A stretch of 64,000 nt of DNA from Rhizobium sp. BK316 (GTDB lineage: Bacteria; Pseudomonadota; Alphaproteobacteria; Rhizobiales; Rhizobiaceae). The notes under the pieces are model-generated. The model did not search any database. It saw only the letters and a program-made list of their open reading frames with translations, and was not told the origin of the DNA. Every line of letters begins with the position of its first letter. Position 1 is the first letter of the stretch. Below are positions 32,681 to 40,919 of this stretch, in pieces. The position numbers and the translations under genes are program-made. The stretch is from contig NZ_JACHZR010000004.1 in NCBI RefSeq assembly GCF_014193695.1, positions 797,458 through 861,457 of the forward strand, written 5' to 3'.

Positions 32681-32714
32681 TGCTGAATTTCACTCATCAC
32701 AATCTCTTAAATAA

Positions 32715-32740
32715 CAAATCTTATACATGAGCGAGATTTG
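32715..32740. promoter_or_regulatory. Candidate LysR operator
   Basis: Perfect 7-bp arms CAAATCT-N12-AGATTTG in the gap between the divergent LysR and SDR genes. The spacing suits a LysR dimer contact. It is the strongest dyad in this gap. Confidence 0.5.
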
Positions 32741-32804
32741 CGTCAAATTCCTCTCCGTCAGCAACGAACTGCTGAAACAAACAATCTGACGAAAGGAAAT
32801 TGCC

Positions 32805-33644
32805 ATGAAAGTCTGGTTCATCACGGGTGCATCGCGCGGCTTTGGCGCGCTGATGACCAAGGGTGCTCTTGCCAACGGCGACGCTGTCGTTGCCACCGCC
32901 CGCAACCCCAAGACCATCACCGAACAGTTCGGCGATCATCCGAACCTGCTTGCCGTCGCTCTCGATGTCACCAATGAAGACCAGGCTAGGCAAGCTGCCG
33001 CTGCCGCCGTTGCCCGCTTCGGTCGCATCGACATCCTCGCCAACAATGCCGGCTACGGCCTGCTCGGCGCCGTCGAAGAAGCCACTGCCGCCGAGATCGA
33101 GAAGATCTATGCCACCAACGTCTTCGGCCTGCTGAAGGTCACCCGCGCCGTGCTGCCTTACATGCGCCGCCAGCGCGCCGGCCATATCCTGAACTTCTCC
33201 TCGATCGGCGGTTATGCGGGCTTCCCCGGCTGGGGCGTCTATGGTTCCACGAAGTTTGCTGTCGAGGGTCTGTCGGAATCGCTGGCGACCGAAGTCGAGC
33301 CTTTCGGCATCAAGGTCACGATCATCGAGCCCGGCTTCTTCCGCACGGACTTCCTGCATGACAATTCGCTGGCGATCAGCCCTGCCTCCCTCCCCGACTA
33401 TGTCGGCACACCGGCCGGCAACATGCGCGACTTCGCAGCCAGCGCCAACCATGCCCAGCCGGGCGATCCGGCCAAACTGACTGCCGGCATCATCGAAATG
33501 GTGAACGCCGCCCACCCGCCGCTGCGCATGCCGTTCGGCAGCGATACGGTCGCCAGGATCGAAGAAGAACATGCCAATGTGGAAAAGGAACTTGCCCAAT
33601 GGCGCAAGCTCGCCGTCTCCACGGACTTCGAGCAGACCGCCTGA
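32805..33644 (+). CDS. Short-chain dehydrogenase/reductase
   Basis: 279 residues. Cofactor motif 'TGASRGFG' at 7-14, 'NNAGYG' near 83, catalytic Ser in 'NFSSIGG', 'YGSTK' with Tyr and Lys, and 'PGFFRTDF'. The Arg in 'TARNPKTI' suggests NADP(H). The extended C-terminus with 'ASANHAQPGDPAKLTAGIIEMVNAAHPPLRMPFG' marks the subgroup of SDRs often found divergent to LysR or TetR regulators in rhizobia. Substrate unknown. ATG at 32805 follows GAAAGGAAATTGCC. A strong terminator follows, so it is monocistronic. Confidence 0.92.
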   Translation: MKVWFITGASRGFGALMTKGALANGDAVVATARNPKTITEQFGDHPNLLAVALDVTNEDQARQAAAAAVARFGRIDILANNAGYGLLGAVEEATAAEIEKIYATNVFGLLKVTRAVLPYMRRQRAGHILNFSSIGGYAGFPGWGVYGSTKFAVEGLSESLATEVEPFGIKVTIIEPGFFRTDFLHDNSLAISPASLPDYVGTPAGNMRDFAASANHAQPGDPAKLTAGIIEMVNAAHPPLRMPFGSDTVARIEEEHANVEKELAQWRKLAVSTDFEQTA

Positions 33645-33669
33645 GAAGGCCTGACTTTCCCCACAACAA

Positions 33670-33701
33670 CAAGCGCGCCCGCCGGCGCGCTTGTTTCATT
33701 T
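33670..33701 (+). terminator. Intrinsic terminator after the SDR gene
   Basis: Perfect 10-bp stem CAAGCGCGCC / GGCGCGCTTG with a CGCC loop, followed by TTTCATTT. Confidence 0.9.
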
Positions 33702-33798
33702 CAGCGTGAAGAGCGTTCAACAGGTCAAGATTTTCATTCGCCCCGGCGCTTCGATGGCCTATGTCTACCGCGTCATCACGAATAGGAAGAGGCAGGGC

Positions 33799-34803
33799 AT
33801 GGCGAGCACATCCATCTGTATCTACGGAGCCGGCGCCCTCGGAGGCGCGATCGCCGTCAAGCTTGCAAGCCGGCTTGGCGATCACGCGACCGTCTCGGTC
33901 GTCGCGCGCGGCGCGCATCTGGAGGCGATCCGCAAGGATGGCCTCTCCCTGCATGAAGCCGGTGCCGATGGGCCGATCAATGTGCGGATCACGGCAACGG
34001 ACGATCCCGCGACGCTGCCGCCGCAGGACCTCATCATCACCGGACTGAAGGGGCATCAGCTCGGCCCGGCGGCGGAAGGCATGGCCGCGTTACTGAAGGA
34101 CGATACACGGGTCGTCATGGTGCTGAACGGCATTCCCTGGTGGTATTTCCATCGTGATATGCAAAGCGGCCATGCCGAGCTGCAATTCGATGAGCTCGAT
34201 CCCGGCGGCAAGCTGTGGCGCCTGATCGGCCCGGAGCGGGTGATCGGCTGTGTGGCGATGCAGGGTGCGGAAGTCGTCAATCCCGGCGAAATCCGCCTTT
34301 CCAACAATGGCCGCTTCGTGCTCGGCGAACCCTCCGGCGACATGTCGGCCGATCTCGAAACCGTCGCCGGTCTCTTCACCAGGGCCGGCCTCACTGTCTC
34401 GACCACGCCGCGCATTCGTGACGAGATCTGGAACAAGCTGACGGGCAATGCAGCCTTCAACCCGATCAGCGCGCTGACGCGAGCCTTGATGACCGATATC
34501 ATGGCCGATCCTGCGCTTTTCGACATGGTCGGTAAAATCATGAACGAAGTGCGTGCTGTCGGCAGCGCCCTTGGTGCAACATTCAGCATCACCATTGAGG
34601 AGAGACTTGAGCAGTCACGCCATATCGGCCCGGTGCGCACCTCGATGTTGCAGGACTTGCTGGCCGGCAAAGCGCTGGAAATCGTGCCGCTCGTCGGCAT
34701 GGTTGTCGCGCTCGGGCGCACGGCCAAAGTGCCGACGCCCGTTTCCGAGGTGATACTGGCGCTCGTCACGCAGCTCGACAAGGAAAACCAGCGCGGCGGC
34801 TGA
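33799..34803 (+). CDS. 2-dehydropantoate 2-reductase-family protein
   Basis: 334 residues of the ApbA/PanE fold. The N-terminal Rossmann motif 'ICIYGAGALGGAIAVKLA' has G-x-G-x-x-G; the C-terminal helical domain contains the catalytic Lys in 'IWNKLTGNAAFNPISALTRA'. Family reaction: NADPH reduction of ketopantoate to pantoate for coenzyme A. Rhizobia carry several paralogues, so pantoate synthesis is possible but not certain, and I leave the symbol blank. ATG at 33799 follows AAGAGGCAGGG; the frame upstream overlaps the SDR terminator and is not coding. Confidence 0.85.
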   Translation: MASTSICIYGAGALGGAIAVKLASRLGDHATVSVVARGAHLEAIRKDGLSLHEAGADGPINVRITATDDPATLPPQDLIITGLKGHQLGPAAEGMAALLKDDTRVVMVLNGIPWWYFHRDMQSGHAELQFDELDPGGKLWRLIGPERVIGCVAMQGAEVVNPGEIRLSNNGRFVLGEPSGDMSADLETVAGLFTRAGLTVSTTPRIRDEIWNKLTGNAAFNPISALTRALMTDIMADPALFDMVGKIMNEVRAVGSALGATFSITIEERLEQSRHIGPVRTSMLQDLLAGKALEIVPLVGMVVALGRTAKVPTPVSEVILALVTQLDKENQRGG

Positions 34804-34906
34804 CAGCCGCCTCTTTATGCTATTCCTATATCTTCGCTCTCCACCCCGAATGGATTTCCTATCGGACGTGGCAGTAGCCTTTGACACAACAACAAAGGTT
34901 ACCACC

Positions 34907-35065
34907 ATGCGAGATGTCATGTCCCCCCAATACCAGCCGCTTCGCCCGCACCGGATCACGCGCGGCAAGAGGCAGATGCGCGAAAAGCGCACGGACCAGG
35001 CGCTGATGGTGTTCGGCATCGTGCTCGCCTGCGTCGAACTCTATGTGGTCCTGAGCTCGCTCTGA
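34907..35065 (+). CDS. Predicted 52-residue membrane protein
   Basis: A basic N-terminal half ('QPLRPHRITRGKRQMREKR') precedes one hydrophobic helix 'ALMVFGIVLACVELYVVLSS'. AAAGG stands 8 bases before the ATG at 34907; four codons later is another ATG. It ends 9 bases before the DapA-like gene, so the two are probably cotranscribed. I do not recognise a family. A second tiny gene of similar plan lies on the other side of the DapA-like gene. Confidence 0.55.
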   Translation: MRDVMSPQYQPLRPHRITRGKRQMREKRTDQALMVFGIVLACVELYVVLSSL

Positions 35066-35074
35066 GAGCCCATC

Positions 35075-35995
35075 ATGAACAATACGGGAAAACTGCGCCC
35101 AGGCGGCGCGATCACCGCGCTCGTCACGCCGTTCCGAGACGGTGAGGTCGACGGCGCAGCATTGGAGGACCTTGTTGAATGGCAGGTGCTGAGCGGCGTC
35201 GATGGACTCGCGATCTGCACCGCGGCGGGCGAAGGGCCGACCCTTTCGCCTCAGGAACGCCGCATGGTGCTCGACATCTGCATCCGGACCGCGGCGGACC
35301 GTATCCCGGTGATCGCCGCGGCCGGAACCAATTGCACCGAAAGCACGATCGCTCTGATACGGGACGCGAAAGAGTGCGGCGCCCGCGCCGTGCTGGTGAC
35401 TGTGCCTTATTACTCCAAGCCGGGGCAGAAGGGTATCGTCCGTCATTTCGAGCGTATTGCCGCAGCAACCGATCTGCCTGTTCTCATCGAGAATGCGCCG
35501 GCGCGGACGGCGAGCGATCTGACCATGGAAACGCTGGAGCGGCTTGCCGCGTTCGAAGCGGTCGTCGCGATCGTCGATTCGACCGGTGATATCGCCCGCT
35601 TCGCCAACCTGCCGCCGGCGCTGCGGCAACGCTTCCGATTCCTGTCCGGTCATGACGCCACCGCCCTTTCCTTCCATCTCTCGGGCGGCGACGGTATCGT
35701 GTCCGCGGCCGCAAATATCCTTCCCCAGCTCGTCACGTCACTGCAGAAGGCCGCTTATGGAAGCCATATCTCGGCGGCATTCGCGCTCAGCGACAGGCTG
35801 CTGCCGGTTGTGGCCGCACTCGGCCCCGAGGACGATCCTGCAAGGCTGAAATATGCGCTGCAGATATTGCGCGGCACGCCTTCGGATCTTCGCCTTCCGC
35901 TTGTGCCGATTGAGTCCGGCAGCTGCTTTGCGATCGCCAAGTCGCTTGCCCCCTTCATCGGCGGCAGCGTCGCGCGCATGGCGCTATCCCTATGA
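35075..35995 (+). CDS. DapA-superfamily protein with the catalytic residues replaced
   Basis: 306 residues, TIM-barrel of the dihydrodipicolinate synthase/N-acetylneuraminate lyase family ('GAITALVTPFRDGEVDGAAL'). Aligned by eye with E. coli DapA, the Thr-Thr of GTTGES is Ala-Ala ('CTAAGEGPTL'), the catalytic Tyr of YNVPSRTG is Glu ('ENAPARTA'), and the Schiff-base Lys of GIKEATG is Val ('AIVDSTG'). The Arg of that region and a 'PYYSKPGQKG' loop remain. It cannot act as a normal lyase or synthase. A binding or regulatory role, or a different chemistry, is possible. Flanked by tiny membrane-protein genes. Confidence 0.85.
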   Translation: MNNTGKLRPGGAITALVTPFRDGEVDGAALEDLVEWQVLSGVDGLAICTAAGEGPTLSPQERRMVLDICIRTAADRIPVIAAAGTNCTESTIALIRDAKECGARAVLVTVPYYSKPGQKGIVRHFERIAAATDLPVLIENAPARTASDLTMETLERLAAFEAVVAIVDSTGDIARFANLPPALRQRFRFLSGHDATALSFHLSGGDGIVSAAANILPQLVTSLQKAAYGSHISAAFALSDRLLPVVAALGPEDDPARLKYALQILRGTPSDLRLPLVPIESGSCFAIAKSLAPFIGGSVARMALSL

Positions 35996-36117
35996 GATTT
36001 TAATATTTTCGCTTTCGGCGCCAAATGGAAACCCTATCCGCCGGCATCTATCTTGATCAGCGTGACACCGCCGCGACACTCAAACGGCGGTTGAGTTAGA
36101 CTTCGAAAGGACAAACG

Positions 36118-36303
36118 ATGTCACGCCTAACTGATACCTGTACCAAGACTGACCCGCTGCAACGTGGCGCAAGCCCCCATGCGGCTGCGGTTGATCCTTC
36201 CCATCCGCTCTTTGCCGGTCTTGTGGCCGTCGCACTCCGGCTCGGCGCCGTCATGGCCTTTGCCGGGCTCGTGCAGGTGAGCCTCCACCTTATTTCCCAG
36301 TAA
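36118..36303 (+). CDS. Predicted 61-residue membrane protein
   Basis: A polar start ('SRLTDTCTKTDPLQRGASPH') is followed by a hydrophobic stretch from about residue 31 ('LFAGLVAVALRLGAVMAFAGLVQVSL'), one or two helices. GAAAGGACAAACG precedes the ATG at 36118. It is 123 bases after the DapA-like gene and 15 bases before the next small gene, so the two small genes are probably one unit. No family recognised. Confidence 0.55.
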   Translation: MSRLTDTCTKTDPLQRGASPHAAAVDPSHPLFAGLVAVALRLGAVMAFAGLVQVSLHLISQ

Positions 36304-36317
36304 GAGCCGGATCGAGG

Positions 36318-36590
36318 ATGACGACAATGGCAAATGTACACCAACGCCGACAGATTTCGGCTCCCGTCGCCGCCCGTCCGGCCCGCTTCACCGTCGGCCG
36401 CGACAAGGGTGGCCGCTGGATCGTCCAGGATCGCGAGGGGCTCGTCGGCGGTCTCTTCGTCAATGAAGCTGCGGCCCTCCATTTCGCAGCGGAAGAGTGC
36501 AACCACAATCCAGATGAGATCTGCCGTGCGGCAACGGGCGCGGTGCTCGATTTTGCACCTCTTGCGCGCAGCACCGGCAATATCCACTGA
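36318..36590 (+). CDS. Conserved-looking small soluble protein, unknown
   Basis: 90 residues. The middle 'RFTVGRDKGGRWIVQDREGLVGGLFVNEAAALHFAAEE' reads like a small alpha/beta domain: two strands with a turn, then a helix. It ends with two cysteines ('ECNHNPDEICRAA'). No signal peptide or helix. ATG at 36318 follows CGAGGATGACGAC; an in-frame ATG three codons later is the alternative. Proteins of this pattern are found in rhizobia without a known role; I cannot name a family with confidence. Confidence 0.55.
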   Translation: MTTMANVHQRRQISAPVAARPARFTVGRDKGGRWIVQDREGLVGGLFVNEAAALHFAAEECNHNPDEICRAATGAVLDFAPLARSTGNIH

Positions 36591-36714
36591 ATACTGTGCC
36601 GTTCCTGCCGTTTTGGCACAGCAGGAGCGGCAACACGGCGGAGATTTCCAACTTTTCCTTAACTGCCGTCCTGATAAAGTCCCGCATGCAGAGACTACAT
36701 ATGCCGCGAGACCA

Positions 36715-37017
36715 ATGCCGAAACCGAACTTCCGCTTCACCCATTATGATATCAAGGAACAGCGCGCCGGAACGATCGTCGAGGTGTCGCTGAGCGCCGT
36801 GAACAATGTGCGGCTGATGACGGCTCCCAATTTCCAGCGGTTCACCGAAGTGCTCGATTTCAAATATATCGGCGGCGTCGCGCGCAAGTCGCCGGTCAAG
36901 CTCGCCATTCCCGAAAGCGGCCACTGGCATATCGTCGTCGATATGGAAGGCCATCACGGGCTGGCGGATTCTTCCGTCAAGCTGATCACCGCTCCAGCCA
37001 CACAGAAGCGCGCCTGA
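36715..37017 (+). CDS. DUF1883-domain protein
   Basis: 100 residues covering the whole domain: 'FRFTHYDIKEQRAGTIVEVSLS', 'NVRLMTAPNFQRFTEVLDFKYIGGVA', 'KLAIPESGHWHIVVDMEGHHGLADSSVKLI'. This matches DUF1883, a small beta-rich domain sometimes fused to TIR domains in other bacteria, here alone. Function unknown. The ATG at 36715 fits the domain start. Convergent with rarA, 18 bases apart. Confidence 0.85.
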   Translation: MPKPNFRFTHYDIKEQRAGTIVEVSLSAVNNVRLMTAPNFQRFTEVLDFKYIGGVARKSPVKLAIPESGHWHIVVDMEGHHGLADSSVKLITAPATQKRA

Positions 37018-37035
37018 TATCAGCGCTGCCCGATT

Positions 37036-38352
37036 TCAGCGCGGATTGCGCTCCTTACGAAGTTTTGCCCACCAGTCCAACCGCTTGCGGATCTCGCGTT
37101 CGAAACCGCGTTCGGGCGGATCGTAGAAGGTTTGGCGGCCCATTTTTTCCGGGAAATAATCCTGGCCCGAGAAGGCATCCGGCTCGTCGTGATCGTAGCG
37201 GTAGCCTTCGCCATATCCCTCGCCCTTCATCAGCTTTGTCGGCGCGTTCAGGATATGCTTCGGCGGCAGGAGCGAACCGTTCTGCTTCGCGGCCATGGTC
37301 GCCGCTTTGAAGGCGGTATAGACCGCGTTCGATTTCGGTGCGGTTGCGAGATAAACGCAGGCTTCCGCTAAGGCCAGTTCGCCTTCCGGTGAGCCCAGAT
37401 AGTCATAGGCATCCTTGGCGGCGTTGCAGATCACCAGCGCCTGCGGATCGGCAAGCCCGATATCCTCCACCGCCATACGCACCAGCCGCCGGCCGAGATA
37501 GAGCGGATCCTCGCCAGCATCGAACATACGGGCGAGATAATAGAGGGCGGCATCGGGATCGGAGCCGCGTACGGACTTGTGAAGCGCCGAAATCAAATTG
37601 TAGTGGCCGTCCTGCGCCTTGTCATAGACCGGAGCTCGGCGTTGGACGATGCGCGTCAGGCCTTCGGTATCAAAGGTCTCGCCCTCGCGGGTGGCGCGCC
37701 AGACTTCTTCAGCCAGCGTCAGCACCGCGCGGCCGTCGCCGTCGGCCATGCGGATCAGGCTGGCGCGTGCGTCCTCGGTCAGCGGCAGTGGCCTTCCCTC
37801 GACCGTCTCGGCGCGTTTCAGCAATTCCTCCAAGCTCTCTTCATCATGCGACTTGAAGGTCAGCACGCGGGCGCGCGACAGAAGGGCGGCGTTGAGCTCG
37901 AATGACGGGTTTTCCGTCGTCGCGCCGACGAGGATGACAGTGCCATCCTCCATGACCGGCAGGAAACTGTCCTGCTGGGCGCGGTTGAAGCGATGGATCT
38001 CATCGACGAAGAGCAGCGTCTGGCGACCGTCCATGCGGCGCATGCGGGCCGCCTCGAAGACTTTCTTCAGGTCGGCAACGCCGGAGAAGATCGCCGAGAT
38101 CTGTTCGAATGCCAGCCCCGCCTCGCCCGATAACAGCCGCGCAACCGTCGTCTTGCCGGTACCCGGTGGCCCCCAGAAGATCATGGAGCCGAGAGAGCCG
38201 CTCTCGATCATGCGGCGCAGAACGCCGTCTTCACCGGTCAGATGCTCCTGGCCGGTGACTTCACCGAGCGTCTTCGGCCGCAGGCGATCGGCAAGCGGCC
38301 GCCGGCTGGCGACCTCTTCCGGAACTCGCGGCGCGAAGAGATCATCACTCAT
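37036..38352 (-). CDS. rarA: Replication-associated recombination ATPase RarA/MgsA
   Basis: 438 residues, AAA+ ATPase. Walker A 'GPPGTGKTTVARLL' near 58-71, Walker B 'LLFVDEIHRFN', sensor 1 'GATTENPSF' and arginine-finger region are present. The C-terminal helical tetramerisation domain has 'DALYYLARMFDAGEDPLYLGRRLVRMA' and 'YGEGYRYDHDEPDAFSGQDYFPE', standard in RarA. It acts at stalled replication forks with SSB and the clamp. Its start overlaps the degQ stop by four bases (ATGA), so translation is coupled to degQ, an arrangement common in rhizobia. Confidence 0.95.
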   Translation of the reverse strand: MSDDLFAPRVPEEVASRRPLADRLRPKTLGEVTGQEHLTGEDGVLRRMIESGSLGSMIFWGPPGTGKTTVARLLSGEAGLAFEQISAIFSGVADLKKVFEAARMRRMDGRQTLLFVDEIHRFNRAQQDSFLPVMEDGTVILVGATTENPSFELNAALLSRARVLTFKSHDEESLEELLKRAETVEGRPLPLTEDARASLIRMADGDGRAVLTLAEEVWRATREGETFDTEGLTRIVQRRAPVYDKAQDGHYNLISALHKSVRGSDPDAALYYLARMFDAGEDPLYLGRRLVRMAVEDIGLADPQALVICNAAKDAYDYLGSPEGELALAEACVYLATAPKSNAVYTAFKAATMAAKQNGSLLPPKHILNAPTKLMKGEGYGEGYRYDHDEPDAFSGQDYFPEKMGRQTFYDPPERGFEREIRKRLDWWAKLRKERNPR

Positions 38353-39749
38353 CGGAAGAACTGCCTGATACGCTGACCATCGCGCTCGATCTCGACCCGC
38401 CAGAGGCTGGGATCGGAATCGGCGATCGCCTCCAGGTCGCGGCTGCTTTTCACTTCGGCCCCATTGATGGAAACGATGATATCCTTCGGCTCGAAGCCGA
38501 GGCGGGAAGCGGGAGACCCGCCCTCAACATCGGAGATAACCACACCCGTCGAATCGAGCGGCATCCTCAGCTCATCTGCGACACGCGGCGAAAGGTTTTC
38601 CACGACCGCACCGGTAAAGGGCGTGCGTCCGCCGATCGTGCGCTGATCGCGAGGCTGGGTTTCCGGCGCGCGGGCAAGGGCAAGCGTTACCTGCTGCTCG
38701 CGCCCGTTCTCCATGACCGTCAGGTTGACCGACTTGCCGAGGCCAGCCGTCGTCAATCGATAAAGAAGCGCATCTGGATGTTCAACGGAGACGCCGTCGA
38801 CGGCAGTGATCACCTCGCCCGCCTTAAGGCCGGCCTTGGCTGCCGGGCTATCCGCCGTGACCTTGGCGATCAGCGCACCGCGCGCCTTGTCGAGGCCGAG
38901 TGCATCGGCGACCTCAGAGGTCACCGGATCGAAACTCGCGCCGATATAGGGCCGCTCGAAGGATTTGACCCCGGAATCGGCCGAGGTGAGGAAGACCTTG
39001 ACGAGATTGGCAGGAATGGCGAAGCCGATACCGTTAGACCCGCCGCCGCGCGAGAAGATCGCCGTGTTGATGCCGATCAGCTCGCCCTTCATGTTCATCA
39101 GCGCGCCGCCGGAATTGCCGGGATTGATCGAGGCATCCGTCTGGATGAAGAAGCCGAATTCGTTCTTGACCACCTGATTGCGGGCAAGTGCCGAAACGAT
39201 GCCGCTGGTGACGGTCTGGCCGACGCCGAAGGGATTGCCGATTGCCAGCACGAGATCGCCCACTTCCACCGCATCGGAATTGCCGATCGGCAGTGCCGGG
39301 AAATCCGCCTTGCTGTCGATCTTCAGCACGGCGAGATCGACGCGGTCGTCGCGCAGAACCACCTTGCAGGGGAACTCGCGACCGTCCGACAGCGCCACCT
39401 TGATATCATCTGCACCCTCGACGACATGATTATTGGTCACGACGGTGCCGTTCGCCTCGACGATGACGCCGGAGCCGAGCGAAGACTGCTTTTCGGAGCG
39501 GTTTGGCATCTGCTGGCCGAAGAACTGCTCGAAAAAGGGATCGCCGGCAAAGGGCGACTGCCGCTGAATGGTCTTTTCAGCATAGACGTTCACGACAGCG
39601 CCCGAGGTCTGCTTGACCAGAGGTGCGAAAGAAAGCTGCATCTGCATCTGACTTTCCGGCACGGTCTTGGTCTGCGCCTGAGCGTAGGCGGGCAGCAGGA
39701 GCGTCAGTGCCAGAAGCGAAACGGAGGCGTGCTTGAACAGGCCTTGCAT
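38349..39749 (-). CDS. degQ: Periplasmic Do-like serine protease/chaperone (DegQ/DegP type)
   Basis: 466 residues. Signal peptide 'ASVSLLALTLLLPAYAQA'; trypsin-like domain with His in 'VVTNNHVVEGAD', Asp in 'DDRVDLAVLKI' and Ser in 'NPGNSGGAL'. Two PDZ domains follow (about 260-350 and 370-466). It degrades or refolds damaged periplasmic proteins. The N-terminal LA loop is short and lacks the paired cysteines of DegP, hence the DegQ-type call. AAAGGATTCCC precedes ATG 39749. Shares an operon with rarA. Confidence 0.92.
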   Translation of the reverse strand: MQGLFKHASVSLLALTLLLPAYAQAQTKTVPESQMQMQLSFAPLVKQTSGAVVNVYAEKTIQRQSPFAGDPFFEQFFGQQMPNRSEKQSSLGSGVIVEANGTVVTNNHVVEGADDIKVALSDGREFPCKVVLRDDRVDLAVLKIDSKADFPALPIGNSDAVEVGDLVLAIGNPFGVGQTVTSGIVSALARNQVVKNEFGFFIQTDASINPGNSGGALMNMKGELIGINTAIFSRGGGSNGIGFAIPANLVKVFLTSADSGVKSFERPYIGASFDPVTSEVADALGLDKARGALIAKVTADSPAAKAGLKAGEVITAVDGVSVEHPDALLYRLTTAGLGKSVNLTVMENGREQQVTLALARAPETQPRDQRTIGGRTPFTGAVVENLSPRVADELRMPLDSTGVVISDVEGGSPASRLGFEPKDIIVSINGAEVKSSRDLEAIADSDPSLWRVEIERDGQRIRQFFR

Positions 39750-40028
39750 GGGAATCCTTTTGAAATGCTCTCACGAAAAATGTTGTAGCGCCCGACGCTA
39801 GAAAGGAAAGAGGGCGGAAGCATGGAAGACAAAGGCATCGCGGATTTGGGAATTTGAATCAGCAAAATCAAGCAGGTTACTGATATCTAAGCTCAAAAGC
39901 AGGACGTAGTCACCGGGCAGGGACATCATCTTGAAAGCGGCCCGGCGGGTTTGATCCTTGCCATAAAACGGAGCTGCATCATCTTTGCCGTGAGGCCGAA
40001 ACAGAGTGCCCTTACAGCTGGAGAGATT

Positions 40029-40379
40029 ATGAAGACCGCCATCCTATCCGCCGCCATCTGCGCCACGTTATTCGCTCTTGCACCGAATGGCGCGCAGGCG
40101 GCGAGCTTCAACTGCGATGCAAAGGAGCTGCAGCCGGATGAGAAGGTGATCTGCGAGAACCGACCACTCAACGATGCCGATGTGAAGATGGTGACGACCT
40201 TCGAGCTGTTGTCCGGCCTGCTCGCCATGGGTGCGCGCGGTACGCTGCAGGACGAGCAGACCGCGTGGCTGAAGAAGCGGCAGGCCTGTGGCGCAGATGC
40301 CGCCTGCATTGGTGCTGCCTATCAGGAACGGTTGAAGCAGCTCGGTGAGACCTACAAGCACATCAATCGTCCGCTCTGA
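40029..40379 (+). CDS. LprI/DUF1311-like exported protein
   Basis: 116 residues. Signal peptide 'AILSAAICATLFALAPNGAQA' is followed by the DUF1311 pattern: 'FNCDAKELQPDEKVICENRPLND', 'RGTLQDEQTAWLKKRQACG', 'DAACIGAAYQERLKQL', with four cysteines placed for two disulfides. The family includes the mycobacterial lysozyme inhibitor LprI; here a periplasmic role against lysozyme or another function is possible. ATG at 40029 follows GGAGAGATT. Convergent with the MarR gene, six bases apart. Confidence 0.85.
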   Translation: MKTAILSAAICATLFALAPNGAQAASFNCDAKELQPDEKVICENRPLNDADVKMVTTFELLSGLLAMGARGTLQDEQTAWLKKRQACGADAACIGAAYQERLKQLGETYKHINRPL

Positions 40380-40385
40380 GGACGT

Positions 40386-40844
40386 TCAGTCCTGATCTCC
40401 CCGGCCCTGGAAATCGGCAATCATCTCGTTGATGAGGCTGGCGGCCTGGCGCAGCCGTTCTTCGCCATAGGTGGCACCGTGTTCGTTTGCCCATACTGCC
40501 TGGCGGGCGGAGATATCTGCAAGCGCTTTCTTTCCCGCCTCGGTCAGCTCCATCAGCTTGGCGCGCTGGTGGACCGGGTTGGCGCGGTAGGCAATCAGCC
40601 CCTCGCCTTCAAGAAGATCGGCGATCCGCTGTACGCCTTGGCGCGCAAGACCGAGCGCACGCGCTGCATCGGCAACCGACATAGGCGCGTGGTCGGCCGC
40701 AGCAAGCACCTGCCAGCGCGCACTGGTCTGCCCGGCAGGTCTGGCAAGCGCATCGCCTTCAGCCTGCAAGTGGGAGGAAAGGCGGATCACCGCGATAGAG
40801 AGGGCGGCAAAAGCATCGCCGTCAGGCATACGTTTTCTCATCAT
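40386..40844 (-). CDS. MarR-family regulator, divergent from a GFA-family gene
   Basis: 152 residues. Winged helix-turn-helix at about 40-110: 'SARWQVLAAADHAPMSVADAARALGLARQGVQRIADLLEGEGL' in pieces, then the wing 'NPVHQRAKLMELTEAG'. The dimer helices flank it. The start is uncertain: ATG at 40844/40841 directly abuts the palindrome and has no ribosome site, and ATG at 40829 has only a weak one, so leaderless translation is possible. The divergent gene encodes a GFA/CENP-V-type zinc protein, the probable target. A very long inverted repeat lies between them. Confidence 0.9.
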   Translation of the reverse strand: MMRKRMPDGDAFAALSIAVIRLSSHLQAEGDALARPAGQTSARWQVLAAADHAPMSVADAARALGLARQGVQRIADLLEGEGLIAYRANPVHQRAKLMELTEAGKKALADISARQAVWANEHGATYGEERLRQAASLINEMIADFQGRGDQD

Positions 40845-40846
40845 CT

Positions 40847-40889
40847 TGACAACATATTGTCATTCATTGATAATGACAATATGTTGTCA
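40847..40889. promoter_or_regulatory. Double MarR operator with 18-bp perfect arms
   Basis: Arm 40847-40864 and arm 40872-40889 are perfect reverse complements across a 7-base spacer. Each arm is itself a near-palindrome, GACAA-CATA-TTGTC on one side and GACAA-TATG-TTGTC on the other. So two dimer sites are arranged symmetrically in the 75-base gap between the divergent MarR and GFA genes. Confidence 0.8.
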
Positions 40890-40919
40890 TATGGTGCAGC
40901 AACACGCAAGGAGGAGCGC

